From Oligosphaera ethanolica (GTDB lineage Bacteria; Verrucomicrobiota; Lentisphaeria; Oligosphaerales; Oligosphaeraceae), in contig NZ_JAUSVL010000001.1 of NCBI RefSeq assembly GCF_030814695.1, positions 4,128,227-4,192,226 on the forward strand: a stretch of DNA of 64,000 nucleotides, in the 5' to 3' direction. The position numbers and the translations under genes were made by a program. A model generated the notes under the pieces. That model worked only from the letters and a program-made list of their open reading frames with translations. It searched no databases and had not been told where the DNA came from. Every line of letters begins with the position of its first letter. Positions within the stretch are counted from its first letter, which is position 1. Positions 1 to 10,304 of this stretch are shown one piece after another.

Positions 1-2114
1 AGACCTATCGGCGCTCGTTCGCGCACCTGCAGCCAACGGGCTCCAAGCACGAGGGCACCTTCGTCAAAGGCTTCAAATTCGGCAGCGTCTGCCACCTCGA
101 CCACTGCGTCAATTCACCGGAAACCGTGCAGGAGGCGGCGACGGCCATGTCGCAGATCGGCCTACGCATTCTGCGCACCGACGTGCGTTGGAATGACAAC
201 CCGATGTACCTGGCGCACCTCGATGGCATCGTGGACAAATTTCTCGCGGTGGGCATGAACGTGGATTTCATTCTGCCGGGACATCGCCAGGGTAAGGCCC
301 AGTACGCCTTGGAGAGCAATCTGGCTGGCTACCGCAAGTTGTTCGAGCGCTACCGTGGCCGCATCCAGTATTGGGAGATGCTGAACGAGCCGGACATCCC
401 CTGGGGGCCGGTCGAGAATGCGCCGAAGAGCGCCGCCTACATTGAACTGGCGCAAAAAACGGCGCAGATCTTGCGCGAGACCGACCCGCAGGCGCAGCTT
501 ATGTCGGCCGGCTGGTGTACGTTGGTTGCCGGCCGGTCGGGCATGGGTCCTTTTCACCGTGACGCCATGGCGGCGCTGAAGGACGTGTTTGATGTGCATT
601 GCTTCCACGGCCATGGGCCTTTCGAGAGATATGCCAAGCACGTCATTCAGGAGGGCCTGCTGGAAATGCGCAAAGAGCTCGGCATCACGATGCCCTGGTA
701 CGCCAATGAAACGGCGCTGACCTCGCGCGGCGGCGTCACGGAGAAAATGCAGGCCGAGGCGCTCTACAAGAAACTGCTTTTCAGCTGGAGTCGGGGCGCC
801 ATCGGCTACACCTGGTACAACATGCGTTCCAAGGGCGAATTGCCCGACGACGGCGAGCACAACTACGGCCTGATGACCTGGGACTTCTACCCCAAGGCCG
901 TCTATGCGGCCTACAATGGCCTCACCGGACTCTATCATGACAAGGACTTCGACCGGGCATGCGAGTTGCCCTGGGGCGAATGGGCCTTCATCTTCAAGAA
1001 CGACCACGAGCTGGCCGTCGCCCTCTGGAATGATGGCGAGGCCGACGTCCCCCGCGTGTTCAGGACTGACGCCGCTGCCGCCGCGAGCGTCGATCTTTTC
1101 GGCAATCGCCAGGAGCTCCCGGTGGTCGATGGCACGGTGTTGGTGACGACGACGAACGAGCCGCAGACGCTGCTGCTGAGCGGCGCTGAAAGCGCCGAGC
1201 TGCTGCCGCCGCTGAGCAGCTTCGCCATGCCCGAGCTGCTCTTGCCGGGCCAGCCCCAGCCCATGGCCGTGGTGCTGACGAATCCCTTTGGCGACGCGCG
1301 GCAGGCGACGGTCAAGCTGACGCTGCCGCCGACGGTGGCAGCCAGCCAAAGCCAGTTTTCGGCGCAGGTCGCTCCGCATAGCCAGGTGGAATTTGCGGCG
1401 ACGCTGACGCTGACTGCGGCGCCCGCAAACAGCCTGGGTGCCAAGGAGTGGGTGATGGCCGAGGGCCAGCTGGCTGGCCTGGAGCCCGTCCGGCAGCTGC
1501 ACCTATTGCCGGTGCCCTTCCTATTTACGAGCCGTCTTGATGGCGACGCGCTGTTCACGTTGGCAGATCATACGAAGATCACGCAGCTGTTTGTTGGCGA
1601 TCCGGCCAAGGAAGACAGTACCTGGAAGGGTGCGCAGGACTTGAGTGCGGCGGTCTGGCTGGCCATGGACGACCAGGCCCTCACCATCAAGGTTGTGGCT
1701 ACCGACGATCAGCACTGGCAGAAAAATACCGCCGACCAGCGTTCTTGGGACGGCGATGGCATCCAGCTCTTCCTAATGCCGTCCGGCATGCCATCGGCGG
1801 TGGAGATGGACTTCGCCCGCGAGGAAGACGGCCGCAGCCACGTCTTCCTGCGCCGACTGCCACTGGGAGTTATGGGCGACGAAGCCGCGTTGCAGCTGGC
1901 GACAGAACGCGCGGGCACGCAAACGACCTACGTGATCACGGTGCCTTTCGCGGCCATCGGCAGCACGGCCGAGGCCTTCGGGCGCGGCTTTCGTTTCAAC
2001 CTGATGGTCAATGACGCCGACAACGGCATTCGCGAGGGCTGGGCTCAGGTGGCGCCCGGAATCGGCTCCGGCACGGTCAACACCCAGATCATGCCGGTGC
2101 TGTTGGCCCAATAA
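1..2114 (+). CDS. Glycoside hydrolase-like protein with C-terminal CBM9-like domain (5' partial)
   Basis: The reading frame is open from the first bases of the window, so the true start lies upstream; a GTG at 126 is internal. The N-terminal half resembles clan GH-A (alpha/beta)8-barrel glycosidases. It has a WEMLNEPD motif, whose NEP glutamate (about residue 128) would be the acid/base, and an ANETA motif near residue 235 that could hold the nucleophile. A linking region of beta-sandwich character follows. From about residue 507 to the end the sequence looks like a family 9-type carbohydrate-binding domain (TWKGAQDLSAAVWLA, then SWDGDGIQLFLMPSG). The substrate is unknown, probably a plant or algal polysaccharide. 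The exact GH family (39-like or other) cannot be fixed from sequence alone. A downstream spacer with two small hairpins separates it from a convergent ATPase gene. Confidence 0.75.
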   Translation, partial: TYRRSFAHLQPTGSKHEGTFVKGFKFGSVCHLDHCVNSPETVQEAATAMSQIGLRILRTDVRWNDNPMYLAHLDGIVDKFLAVGMNVDFILPGHRQGKAQYALESNLAGYRKLFERYRGRIQYWEMLNEPDIPWGPVENAPKSAAYIELAQKTAQILRETDPQAQLMSAGWCTLVAGRSGMGPFHRDAMAALKDVFDVHCFHGHGPFERYAKHVIQEGLLEMRKELGITMPWYANETALTSRGGVTEKMQAEALYKKLLFSWSRGAIGYTWYNMRSKGELPDDGEHNYGLMTWDFYPKAVYAAYNGLTGLYHDKDFDRACELPWGEWAFIFKNDHELAVALWNDGEADVPRVFRTDAAAAASVDLFGNRQELPVVDGTVLVTTTNEPQTLLLSGAESAELLPPLSSFAMPELLLPGQPQPMAVVLTNPFGDARQATVKLTLPPTVAASQSQFSAQVAPHSQVEFAATLTLTAAPANSLGAKEWVMAEGQLAGLEPVRQLHLLPVPFLFTSRLDGDALFTLADHTKITQLFVGDPAKEDSTWKGAQDLSAAVWLAMDDQALTIKVVATDDQHWQKNTADQRSWDGDGIQLFLMPSGMPSAVEMDFAREEDGRSHVFLRRLPLGVMGDEAALQLATERAGTQTTYVITVPFAAIGSTAEAFGRGFRFNLMVNDADNGIREGWAQVAPGIGSGTVNTQIMPVLLAQ

Positions 2115-2246
2115 CACGGGAGCGCCGGGGGGGCGCTACGAGGAATTATCGCCTTTGCCATCGTCGTGCAAGTTGGCGAGTGTTGGCTTGTAGCGCAGTC
2201 CGGCGCGGTTTTCCGACTGGCAGTGCCAGTCAGCAATGCCAGGTCA
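2115..2246. other. Convergent intergenic spacer with two small hairpins
   Basis: The spacer lies between two converging stop codons. A 6-bp stem (AGCGCC/GGCGCT) lies at 2121-2137, just after the glycosidase stop. An 8-bp stem (GACTGGCA/TGCCAGTC) lies at 2214-2230. Neither is followed by a clear T tract, so they are weak terminator candidates at best. No gene is seen here. Confidence 0.4.
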
Positions 2247-3506
2247 TTATATGTACCATATGGGAATTTGCAGCACGTTTTCCCGCAACGTGCCGGGTTG
2301 TGGACAACTACATAGGACTGCGCCCATGCCTCGTGTCTTCCCCGCGATCTTGTCAAGAACCAGAAACGCACTGGTATCTGCGGCCGAGACATTGGCGTTC
2401 TTCTTGATTTCGACGGGGTGGAGTACGCCATTCTCTTCGATGATAAGGTCGATCTCACAATCCATTTCGAGAACATCGCCCTCTTTGCTTATTTTCTTTT
2501 TATCCCGACCGCGATAGTAGGACACGAAATTGCGGTAGTCCAGGCCGATATTGGCAAAGGACTTGAGAATTTCGGAAATTGCGAAGGTCTCGAACATCGG
2601 TCCGCTCATCGCTCCATAGGCAAGTGCGTCGCTGCTGAGCCAGCGCGTCAGGTAGCAGGCGAGACCGGTATCGCGAAAGTAGAGCTTGGGTGTCTTCGTC
2701 GCGCGCTTGAGCGCGCTAGCCGCAAAGGGCTCCAGCAAATAGATGATGCCGGAGCTTTCCAGCAGTGAAAGCCACCGTTTGACCGTCGTCACATCGACGC
2801 CGGCTTCATCGGCGATGTTGGAGCAATTGAGGACTTGGCCAGTTCGTGCAGCTGCGGCAATGACAAAACGGCGGAAGGCATCCAGATTCTGGACAACGGT
2901 CAGTTCCCTGATATCGCGCTCGATGTAGCTCTTGACGTAGTTGCCGTAGAAGGTCGACCAGTCCGTTTCGGACTTCTGCAACTCGGGGTACGACCCGCGA
3001 TGGATGGTATCCCAGATGTTGACTGGCGTACGGACGGTTTTTCGCCGCTCCAGAATGTAGTCCGTGGTCGGGATGAAGCGCAGCGAAAATGGGTCGGACT
3101 GAATTTCACGCAGAGACAGGCCGGACAACTCGATGATGCCGATGCGTCCGGCGAGAGATTCTGACACGTCCTTCATCAGTAGGAAGTGCTGGGACCCGGT
3201 GAGCATGAACTGCCCTTTCGCCTCAGCTTCGTCACAGGCCATTTTGATATGGCGAAAGAGGATCGGTGCGCGCTGGACCTCATCAATGATGAGCGGCGGG
3301 GGATTCAGCGTGAAAAACATGGTGCTGTCGGTCTTTGCCTGCTCTTCTAGGAAGGGATCGTCAAGCGTGATATAACGGCGTTCGGGAAAAAGGTGCTTCA
3401 GCAAGGTCGATTTGCCGACCTGTCGCGGTCCGGTGATCAGCAATGCCTTGTAAGCTCGAGAAGAAGCCTGAACCAAGCCTTCTATGCTGCGTGTGATGTA
3501 CGTCAT
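2247..3506 (-). CDS. AAA-type ATP-binding protein with DUF4143-like C-terminus
   Basis: A protein of about 419 residues. The P-loop GPRQVGKS lies near residues 26-33 and a Walker B segment PPLIIDEVQRAP near residue 75. A sensor-like TGSQHFLLMK follows. The C-terminal half resembles DUF4143, with an LDKIAG and VEIKKN nuclease-like stretch near the end. Such ATPases are scattered accessory genes of uncertain role, often strain-variable. The start at 3506 is chosen because ATG is preceded by GGAG about 7 bases upstream; the frame stays open 24 codons further but without a ribosome site. It stands alone, converging on the glycosidase gene. Nothing in the sequence identifies its partner or substrate. 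Confidence 0.8.
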   Translation of the reverse strand: MTYITRSIEGLVQASSRAYKALLITGPRQVGKSTLLKHLFPERRYITLDDPFLEEQAKTDSTMFFTLNPPPLIIDEVQRAPILFRHIKMACDEAEAKGQFMLTGSQHFLLMKDVSESLAGRIGIIELSGLSLREIQSDPFSLRFIPTTDYILERRKTVRTPVNIWDTIHRGSYPELQKSETDWSTFYGNYVKSYIERDIRELTVVQNLDAFRRFVIAAAARTGQVLNCSNIADEAGVDVTTVKRWLSLLESSGIIYLLEPFAASALKRATKTPKLYFRDTGLACYLTRWLSSDALAYGAMSGPMFETFAISEILKSFANIGLDYRNFVSYYRGRDKKKISKEGDVLEMDCEIDLIIEENGVLHPVEIKKNANVSAADTSAFLVLDKIAGKTRGMGAVLCSCPQPGTLRENVLQIPIWYI

Positions 3507-3818
3507 AGGGGTCTCCGCTAAATTTAGTTTTCGATCCTGAATATGCCAATACAGTAGCGCGCAGGTAGTTAATGTCAATTTCTCGAGGTGGAATGGTGCG
3601 GATATAGGCGCAGATTGGCGCGGTTTGACGCGGTTTCATTTTATCCGCAGATGACGCAGATTAGCGCGGACTTTGTTCAGTCTCTGGCAAATATGGTTTC
3701 CAATCCCATATCTGCCAACGTGGGGGCTTGCGGGCGTGTTTTGTCACTTGTCTGTCGTGGGCGCCATTGCTGGCTCCTTGGTGGCACCTGGTAGTGCAAT
3801 TTGCAATGGTTGGTGCCA
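3507..3818. other. Intergenic region with imperfect CGCAGAT repeats
   Basis: No gene is apparent. Around 3606-3672 the text repeats short words such as GGCGCGGTTTGACGCGGTTT and ATCCGCAGATGACGCAGATT. These form an imperfect direct repeat with an AT-rich centre. The two flanking genes diverge, so the stretch may carry promoter functions for both, but only the downstream promoter at 3819 is convincing. Confidence 0.4.
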
Positions 3819-3847
3819 TTGACAAGCGGTCGGCCGGGGGTTATCAT
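3819..3847 (+). promoter_or_regulatory. Predicted sigma-70 promoter of prepilin-like gene
   Basis: A consensus -35 box TTGACA (3819-3824) is followed by a 17-base spacer and a -10 box TATCAT (3842-3847). It points at the prepilin-like gene starting at 4022, which implies a leader of about 170 bases. Confidence 0.6.
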
Positions 3848-4021
3848 TGTCACGTGCGAGGATAGCCAGCTAGTCGCCGAAAGGCGCGAACGACTGGAAA
3901 GAGACAACTGGGAATAGCGGCGGGAGTGGTTGTTGCCGAGGGCAAGTTGTAGATTGCCTGTTTGAATACGTTTTTTGACGCGGCAAGAAAATTGGGCATT
4001 CCCAAAAAAGGAGAGAGGGAC

Positions 4022-4687
4022 ATGAAGCGTGCTTTTACGTTGGTTGAAGTGATGTGCGTTACCGCGACGATAGCCATCGTGGCCGCGATGGCAATGCCGG
4101 CGTTCAGTAAAGCTCGGAACAAGGCTACCGCAGGGGCTTGTCTCAGCAATCAGCGCCAGCTTGGCCAGGCGTTCCAGATGTTCCTGATGGAAAATAAGCA
4201 CACCCTGCCCAACAGTACGGTAAAGCCGGAGGGTAAGGGTTGGCTTGCAGGCACGATTGTGCCCAATGCTCTTTCCGATAACAATGTCGTTTATTCCTTG
4301 GATGGCGGGTTGATCTTCTCGCAGGTTGAGGAAAAGGGCATTTTTCGCTGTGAAGCCACGCCCGATGACAAGCCGGTGTCCTTTTCCATGAATCAAGTCT
4401 TGAGCGGGCGGAAAGTAAGCGGCATTCGTAAGCCCACTGACGCGCCACTGCTTCTTGAAGAACTAACCAACGATGACGGGAATTTCACCTTGGTGAACTA
4501 CTACCTGACGGAGCAGGGCACTCTTGGCGTCAAGAGCAGTTATATACCAAGTAGGAACAATACTCTCGGGAATCGTCACAACGGGCACGACAACGTCCTT
4601 TTCCTGGATTTCCATGCCAATGCCGTGAACTGGAGTACGGAAGAATGCTGGCTGGAGTGCCTACGCGTTGACTACAAGGGGAAATAG
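4022..4687 (+). CDS. Type II secretion/type IV prepilin-like protein
   Basis: A protein of 221 residues. It opens with MKRAFTLVEVM, a short basic leader, then a prepilin peptidase site (A before FTLVE) and a hydrophobic helix. The rest is a globular domain ending in a DNVLFLDFHANAVNW segment, like the H-x-DG region of the pseudopilin-like proteins expanded in Planctomycetes and Lentisphaerota. The start is set by ATG at 4022 behind AAGGAGAGAGG; an ATG 60 bases upstream is unlikely because the leader must be short. It is probably processed and exported across the inner membrane. No secretion machinery lies nearby. It has its own promoter (3819) and terminator (4714). Confidence 0.85.
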   Translation: MKRAFTLVEVMCVTATIAIVAAMAMPAFSKARNKATAGACLSNQRQLGQAFQMFLMENKHTLPNSTVKPEGKGWLAGTIVPNALSDNNVVYSLDGGLIFSQVEEKGIFRCEATPDDKPVSFSMNQVLSGRKVSGIRKPTDAPLLLEELTNDDGNFTLVNYYLTEQGTLGVKSSYIPSRNNTLGNRHNGHDNVLFLDFHANAVNWSTEECWLECLRVDYKGK

Positions 4688-4713
4688 CCCCAGCAGCACT
4701 CAGCAGCTATATG

Positions 4714-4766
4714 AATCCGCAGTTTGCGCCGATTGCTTTTCATCAGCGCAAGCGGCGGATTTTTTG
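4714..4766 (+). terminator. Intrinsic terminator of prepilin-like gene
   Basis: A 16-base stem with two mismatches (AATCCGCAGTTTGCGC at 4714-4729 against GCGCAAGCGGCGGATT at 4746-4761) is followed directly by TTTTT. It sits 27 bases after the stop codon. Confidence 0.8.
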
Positions 4767-4774
4767 TTGTTTGG

Positions 4775-5647
4775 TCACCGGCGGGGTTTGGCGCTTGGTG
4801 GTTTGGGATGTTTGGTTTTGGCGTGGTGTTTAGCGGTCTTGGCGTGGTGTTTGGACTTGGCGGTGGTCATATCGTCTGAGCGGAGGGCGAGGATGACCCA
4901 GCGGTCGGGGTCGTTTTCGTCGAGTGCGAGTTGGTGTTCCTCCATGAGGGTGAAGCCGTAGTTAGGGAGGGCGTGGAGGAAGTCGTCGCGTTCTTTAGTG
5001 GGGTAGGCTGGTCCTTTGAGGAGCATGAGGATGCCATTGATGGCGAGGAGTTCGACGGCGTCGGGGAGGAGATCGGCGGCGGGGCCGACGGCTCTGGCGG
5101 TGACCATTTGGCATTGCTGGTGGAGCTCGGGGTGGTGGCTGGCGACTTCGCGGCCGCGGAAGGCGTAGGCCTGGGGGTTGGCGCAGGGGGTGAGTTTGAC
5201 GGCTTCCTGGAGGAATGCGGCTTTACGGGCGCGGCTGTCGACGAGGACCCATTGGCGGTCAGGAATCCAGGTCATGAGGGGCAGGCCGGGGTAGCCGCCG
5301 CCGGAGCCGAGGTCGAGGACGATGTCGCCGGGGGCGGTGTAGGCTTCGACCAGATTGCAGACTGTGAGGGAGTCGAAGATATGGAATTTGAGGTAGTCGA
5401 GGGGGGAGACGAGGCGGGTGAGATTGAGCCAGCTATTGACGCCGGCGAGGTGGCTGTAGATGGCCTCGAGGCGTGAGCGTTTTTCGTCATCGACGGTGAG
5501 TTCGAGGTCTTTGCAGGCGGCGATGAACCATGCCCAGGCGTCGTGGTCGAAGGCCAGCCGGGGGTATTTGTCCGGCTTGAGATCATCTGGATTGAGAACG
5601 TGTTCGGTGGGCATGGCGTGGCTCCGGGTGGGGGCGGGCTGGGTCAT
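4775..5647 (-). CDS. rsmG: 16S rRNA (guanine-527-N7)-methyltransferase RsmG (GidB)
   Basis: RsmG uses S-adenosylmethionine to methylate G527 of 16S rRNA in the cytoplasm. The SAM-binding loop LDLGSGGGYPGLPL is clear, as are the family motifs VNSWLNLTR and HIFDSL. The protein is about 290 residues, longer than the usual 210-240 because of an N-terminal extension and a basic C-terminal tail repeating KHHAKT and ending near PPSAKPRR. The start at 5647 overlaps the prfC stop as TGATG, suggesting translational coupling. An alternative ATG at 5614 has a good GGAG site, so the start is not certain. The gene follows prfC, forming a translation-related pair. Confidence 0.9.
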   Translation of the reverse strand: MTQPAPTRSHAMPTEHVLNPDDLKPDKYPRLAFDHDAWAWFIAACKDLELTVDDEKRSRLEAIYSHLAGVNSWLNLTRLVSPLDYLKFHIFDSLTVCNLVEAYTAPGDIVLDLGSGGGYPGLPLMTWIPDRQWVLVDSRARKAAFLQEAVKLTPCANPQAYAFRGREVASHHPELHQQCQMVTARAVGPAADLLPDAVELLAINGILMLLKGPAYPTKERDDFLHALPNYGFTLMEEHQLALDENDPDRWVILALRSDDMTTAKSKHHAKTAKHHAKTKHPKPPSAKPRR

Positions 5648-7257
5648 CAGATGCACTCGCCTTGGAGGGTGGAGAATTTGCTCAGGGGGACATTGGGATT
5701 TTTTTCTGCGAAGTAGTCGACGCTCCACTGGTCGGGGAAGAGAAGCACGGGCACGTGGTCAGTATCGAAGGCGATGCGGACATTGCTGCCCATGTAGGCG
5801 CCTTTGAACTGTTCGACGTCGGTGTCGGGTTCAAGCCAGCGCACTTCGGTGAAGGGGGTGACTTCGAGGCGGACATCGGCGGCGTATTCGGTTTCGAGGC
5901 GGTGTTTGACGACTTCGAACTGCAGCTGGCCGACGGCGCCGAGGAGGGCGGTTTTCTGTTGGCTGTTATGGAGATAAAAGACCTGGATGACGCCTTCGTT
6001 GAGGAGTTGTTCGAGGCCATCGCGGAACTGTTTGAATTTGGACGGCGTGTTGTTGTGGAGGTACGAGAAGACTTCGGGTGGGAAGCGTGGTATTTCGTGG
6101 TAGTGCAGATCGGGGATTTGGGTGAGGGTATCGCCGATGCGGAACGCGCCGTGGCTGACGAGGCCGACGATATCGCCAGGGTAGGCGGTTTCGACGCTTT
6201 CGCGTTCCTGGCCGAAGAGTCGTTGCGGGTATGAGAGACGGATGGGCTTGTTGCCGCCGCGGGGATTGGGGACGGTCATGTCCTTGGAGAAGACGCCGGA
6301 GCAGATGCGGATGAAGGACAGACTATCGCGGTGATTGGGGTCCATGTTCGCCTGGATTTTGAAGACGAAGCCGGAGAAGTCGGGGCGGGTGGGCTCAATG
6401 AGTCCCTGGCTGGACTTGCGGGGCATGGGCGGCATGCCGTGGCGGACGAAGTAGTTCAGGAGCAGCTGCACGCCGAAGTTGTTGATAGCGCTGCCGAAGA
6501 AGACTGGGGTGAGTTCGCCGACGCGGACCTTCTCGTCGTCGAAGGCCTCGCCGGCGAGTGACAGCAGTTCGATTTGTTCGAGCCATTCCTGGTGGATGGA
6601 CGGGTGGAGTTGGGCGCTGATGCGGGGGTCGTCGGCGCCGGTGACGTGGTCGGCGGCTCTGCTGGCGCCCTTGCCTTGATTGGCGTAGAGGTGCAAGGTT
6701 TTCTCCAGGCGGTCGTAGACGCCCTTGAAGTCGGGGCCGTCGCCGAGGGGCCAGGTGACGGGGAAAGCGCCGATGCCGAGGACGCGTTCGAGCTCATCGA
6801 GCAGCTCCAGGGGATTGAGGGCGGGGCGGTCCATCTTGTTCATGAAAGTGAAGATGGGGATGCCGCGCATGCGGCAGATTTCGAAGAGTTTGCGGGTGCG
6901 TTCCTCGATGCCCTTGCCGGCGTCGATGACCATGATGACGCTATCGACGGCGGTGAGCACGCGGTAAGTGTCTTCGGAAAAATCCCGGTGGCCGGGAGTG
7001 TCGAGCAGATTGATGCAGAAGCCCTCGTACTCGAATTGGAGGACGGTTGAGGACACGGAGATGCCGCGTTCGCGTTCGAGGTCCATCCAGTCGGAGGTGG
7101 TCGAGCGCTGGTTTTTCTTGGCGCGGACAGAGCCGGCCTGCTGCAGGGCGCCGCCGTAGAGGAGGAGTTTTTCGGTGAGGGTGGTTTTGCCGGCGTCGGG
7201 GTGGGAGATGATGGCGAAGGTGCGGCGGCGTTGAATCTCGTGTTGGAAGTCGCTCAT
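5647..7257 (-). CDS. prfC: Peptide chain release factor 3
   Basis: A translational GTPase of 536 residues that recycles RF1 and RF2 from the ribosome after termination. G motifs are visible: HPDAGKTT (19-26), DTPGH (86-90) and NKMD (140-143). The early segment QRSTTSDWMDLERERGIS is typical of RF3 and separates it from EF-G. Length matches the family. The ATG at 7257 has AAGGG about 6 bases upstream. Its TGA overlaps the rsmG ATG by one base. About 120 bases of apparently empty sequence separate it from uvrA on the same strand. Confidence 0.95.
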   Translation of the reverse strand: MSDFQHEIQRRRTFAIISHPDAGKTTLTEKLLLYGGALQQAGSVRAKKNQRSTTSDWMDLERERGISVSSTVLQFEYEGFCINLLDTPGHRDFSEDTYRVLTAVDSVIMVIDAGKGIEERTRKLFEICRMRGIPIFTFMNKMDRPALNPLELLDELERVLGIGAFPVTWPLGDGPDFKGVYDRLEKTLHLYANQGKGASRAADHVTGADDPRISAQLHPSIHQEWLEQIELLSLAGEAFDDEKVRVGELTPVFFGSAINNFGVQLLLNYFVRHGMPPMPRKSSQGLIEPTRPDFSGFVFKIQANMDPNHRDSLSFIRICSGVFSKDMTVPNPRGGNKPIRLSYPQRLFGQERESVETAYPGDIVGLVSHGAFRIGDTLTQIPDLHYHEIPRFPPEVFSYLHNNTPSKFKQFRDGLEQLLNEGVIQVFYLHNSQQKTALLGAVGQLQFEVVKHRLETEYAADVRLEVTPFTEVRWLEPDTDVEQFKGAYMGSNVRIAFDTDHVPVLLFPDQWSVDYFAEKNPNVPLSKFSTLQGECI

Positions 7258-7380
7258 GAAGGCCCTTGGGTGGATATGGAGAACGGTTGCTGAAGACGGT
7301 TGGGAGGATGGGCGTTGTGCCGCGCGGGACGCATGGGCGTTGGACGGCAGACGCTGGTGGTGCGGATGTAGTCGGCGTCG

Positions 7381-10242
7381 CTACGAGAAAGGATGGCCGG
7401 CATCGCGGAAGAGCTGGGCGAGGAACTGGCCGGTGTAGGATTTTTTGCAGGCGGCGACGGCTTCGGGCGTGCCGGCGACGACGACCTTGCCGCCGGCGTC
7501 GCCGCCTTCGGGGCCGAGGTCGATGACGTGATCGGCGACCTTGATGACATCGAGGTTGTGTTCGATGACGAGGATGGTATTGCCCTGATCGCGGAGAGCC
7601 TGCAGGACGAGTAGGAGGTGGTCGATATCGGCCAGATGGAGGCCGGTGGTGGGCTCGTCAAGGATGTACAGCGTGTGGCCCTGGGGGCGGCGTGACAGTT
7701 CGGTGGCCAGTTTGACGCGTTGGGCTTCGCCGCCGGAGAGGGTGGTGGCGGGCTGGCCGAGGTGGATGTAGCCCAGGCCGACATCGCGCAGGGTGTTCAG
7801 CTTTTGCTTGAGGCGTGGGATGGCCGAGAAGACCTCGCAGGCTTCGTTGACCGTCATGTTGAGCACGTCGGAGATATTGTGGCCTTTGTAGCGGACATTG
7901 AGGGTCTCGCTGTTATAGCGCTGGCCATGGCAGTGTTCGCAGCTCACATAGACGTCGGGCAGGAACTGCATCTCAATTTTCTTGATGCCATCGCCGCGGC
8001 ATTCATCGCAGCGGCCGCCTTTGACGTTGAAGCTGAAACGGCCGGGGCCGTAGCCGCGGAGTTTGGCGTCGTTGGTCATGGCGAAGATTTGGCGGATGAC
8101 ATCGAAGAGGCCGGTGTAGGTCGCCGGGTTTGAACGCGGGGTGCGGCCGATGGGGCTTTGGTCGATGACGATCATTTTGTCGACGTGGTCGAGACCGTCG
8201 ATGCTGCGGTGTTTGCCGGGCTCGTCGGTTTTGATGCCGAGCTGCTTGTTGACGGCGCGGGTGAGGATGCGGTTGATGAGGGTGGATTTGCCGGAGCCGG
8301 AGACGCCGGTGATGCAGCAGAAGGTGCCGAGGGGGATGCTCACGTCAATGCCGCGGAGGTTGTTTTCGGCGGCGCCGCGGATGACGACGGTGTTGCCGTT
8401 GCCGGGCAGGCGGGTGGCGGGGATGGGAATGGCGCGAGCGCCGGACAGGAATTGCCCGGTGAGGGATTGCTGGCAGCGGGCGACTTCGTCGGGCTTGCCG
8501 GCGCTGACGACGTGCCCGCCGTTGCGGCCGGCACCGGGGCCGAGATCGACGATGTAGTCGGCGGCGCGGATGGTATCGAGGTCGTGTTCGACGACGATGA
8601 CGGTATTGCCGAGGTCGCGCAGTTTGAGGAGGGTCTGGAGCAGGCGTTCGTTGTCCCGCTGATGGAGACCGATGCTGGGTTCGTCGAGGATATAGAGCAC
8701 GCCGACGAGGCCGCTGCCGACTTGGCTGGCCAGGCGGATGCGCTGGGATTCGCCGCCGGAGAGCGAGCCGCTTTCGCGGTTGAGGGTGAGGTAGTTGAGA
8801 CCGACGGCGCGGAGGAAGCCCAGGCGGTTTTTGATTTCGCGGACGATTTCGTCGCCGATGGCGCGTTCGTTGTCGGTCATGGCGAGTTCGTCCATGAACT
8901 GGTAGGCCTTGTCGATGCTCAGGGAGCAGAACTGGTGGATATTGAGGTCGTTGATCGTGACGGCGAGGACTTCTGGTTTGAGGCGGGCGCCGTGGCAGCT
9001 CGGGCAGGTTTCGAAGGTCATGTGGTCCTGCAGGCGTTCGCGGAGTTCGTCGCTTTCGGATTCGCGGTAGCGGCGGAGCAGGTTGGGGATGATACCCTCG
9101 AAGGGCTTGCGCCAGGGCTGGAGCTTGCCTTTCATCCAGACATCAAAGACGACGACATCGTCGCCGCTGCCGTAGAGGAGGATTTGGCGTATTTTTTCTG
9201 GTAGGTCTCGCCATGGCGTGGTGAGAGAGAAGCCGTAGTGGGCGGCGAGGCAGCGGAGATAGTGGTTGTAGAGGATAATGGTCCGGCGCATGCCCCGTCG
9301 CCAGAGTGGGATGGCGCCATTTTTGATGGAGAGGGAGGGGTCGGGGATGATGGCGTCGGGCGTGAAGATGAGGCGGGCGCCGAGGCCGTCACAGGCCGGG
9401 CAGGCGCCGTAGGGGGTGTTGAAGGAGAAATTGCGCGGGAGGAGTTCGCCGAAGCTCAGGTCGCAGTGGGTACAGGCGAGGTGTTCGCTGACGAGTTCTT
9501 CCTGCCAGCCGCTGTCGGCGGCGGGGTCTTCGGTGAGGATGCTGATGACGCCGTTGCCTTTTTTCAGGGCCAGCTCGATGGAGTCGGTGAGGCGGCTCTG
9601 GTCGGTGCGGCCGGTGACCAGGCGGTCGACGACGGCTTCCAGCGTGTGCTTTTTGGTCTTGGCGAGTTTGATGTCGTCGTCGAGACTGCGGATTTCGCCG
9701 TCAATGCGGGCGCGGGTGAAGCCGTCCTTGCGCATGGTGTCGATGATATCGACATTTTCGCCCTTGCGGCCGCTGATGTAGGGGGCGAGGAGCATAATTT
9801 TTTTGTCTGGCGGCATGTTGCTGATTTTAGCGCAGATGGCCTGGGCGCTTTGGCCCTGGATATGGCGGCCGCATTTGGGGCAATGGGGTTTGCCGACGTG
9901 GGCGAAGAGCAGTCGGAGGTAGTCGTAGATTTCGGTGGTGGTGGCGACGATGGAACGCGGGGAGCTGCCGGCGCTGCGCTGTTCGATGGCGATGGCGGGC
10001 GAGAGGCCGTCGATATGCTCGACCTGGGGTTTTTGCAGGCGGTCAAGGAACTGCCGGGCGTAGGCGGAGAGGCTTTCGACATAGCGTCGCTGGCCTTCAG
10101 CGTAGAGGGTATCGAAAGCCAGGGACGACTTGCCGGAGCCGCTGGGGCCCGTGATGACCACCAAGGCGTCGCGAGGGATAGTCAGGGTGATGTTTTTGAG
10201 ATTGTGTTGGCGGGCGCCAATTATTTTGATGCTTTCGGGCAT
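7381..10242 (-). CDS. uvrA: Excinuclease ABC subunit A
   Basis: UvrA is the damage-recognition ATPase of nucleotide excision repair; it loads UvrB onto lesions. The 953-residue length is normal. The first Walker A is [20 protein letters not shown] (residues about 32-51), with the family word [10 protein letters not shown] after it. Two ABC signatures are present ([11 protein letters not shown] and [15 protein letters not shown]), each followed by LDEP. The second Walker A is [10 protein letters not shown]. Zinc-binding cysteine pairs occur at CPKCGRH, CTHC/CPAC and [14 protein letters not shown]. No strong ribosome site is seen before the ATG at 10242. uvrB is not in this window. Confidence 0.97.
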   Translation of the reverse strand: MPESIKIIGARQHNLKNITLTIPRDALVVITGPSGSGKSSLAFDTLYAEGQRRYVESLSAYARQFLDRLQKPQVEHIDGLSPAIAIEQRSAGSSPRSIVATTTEIYDYLRLLFAHVGKPHCPKCGRHIQGQSAQAICAKISNMPPDKKIMLLAPYISGRKGENVDIIDTMRKDGFTRARIDGEIRSLDDDIKLAKTKKHTLEAVVDRLVTGRTDQSRLTDSIELALKKGNGVISILTEDPAADSGWQEELVSEHLACTHCDLSFGELLPRNFSFNTPYGACPACDGLGARLIFTPDAIIPDPSLSIKNGAIPLWRRGMRRTIILYNHYLRCLAAHYGFSLTTPWRDLPEKIRQILLYGSGDDVVVFDVWMKGKLQPWRKPFEGIIPNLLRRYRESESDELRERLQDHMTFETCPSCHGARLKPEVLAVTINDLNIHQFCSLSIDKAYQFMDELAMTDNERAIGDEIVREIKNRLGFLRAVGLNYLTLNRESGSLSGGESQRIRLASQVGSGLVGVLYILDEPSIGLHQRDNERLLQTLLKLRDLGNTVIVVEHDLDTIRAADYIVDLGPGAGRNGGHVVSAGKPDEVARCQQSLTGQFLSGARAIPIPATRLPGNGNTVVIRGAAENNLRGIDVSIPLGTFCCITGVSGSGKSTLINRILTRAVNKQLGIKTDEPGKHRSIDGLDHVDKMIVIDQSPIGRTPRSNPATYTGLFDVIRQIFAMTNDAKLRGYGPGRFSFNVKGGRCDECRGDGIKKIEMQFLPDVYVSCEHCHGQRYNSETLNVRYKGHNISDVLNMTVNEACEVFSAIPRLKQKLNTLRDVGLGYIHLGQPATTLSGGEAQRVKLATELSRRPQGHTLYILDEPTTGLHLADIDHLLLVLQALRDQGNTILVIEHNLDVIKVADHVIDLGPEGGDAGGKVVVAGTPEAVAACKKSYTGQFLAQLFRDAGHPFS

Positions 10243-10304
10243 GGCTGGGATGCTTCAATCTGCTCGGGGGTGAGAAGGGCGGTTGCGGGCGTGGCTATGG
10301 GTGG

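Noticed and set aside
2200..2240. Hairpin GACTGGCA/TGCCAGTC as terminator of the ATPase or glycosidase gene
   Set aside because: The loop is one base and there is no T tract on either side.
7258..7380. Possible small gene between uvrA and prfC
   Set aside because: Short overlapping frames here are of biased composition without ribosome sites; nothing supportable is present.
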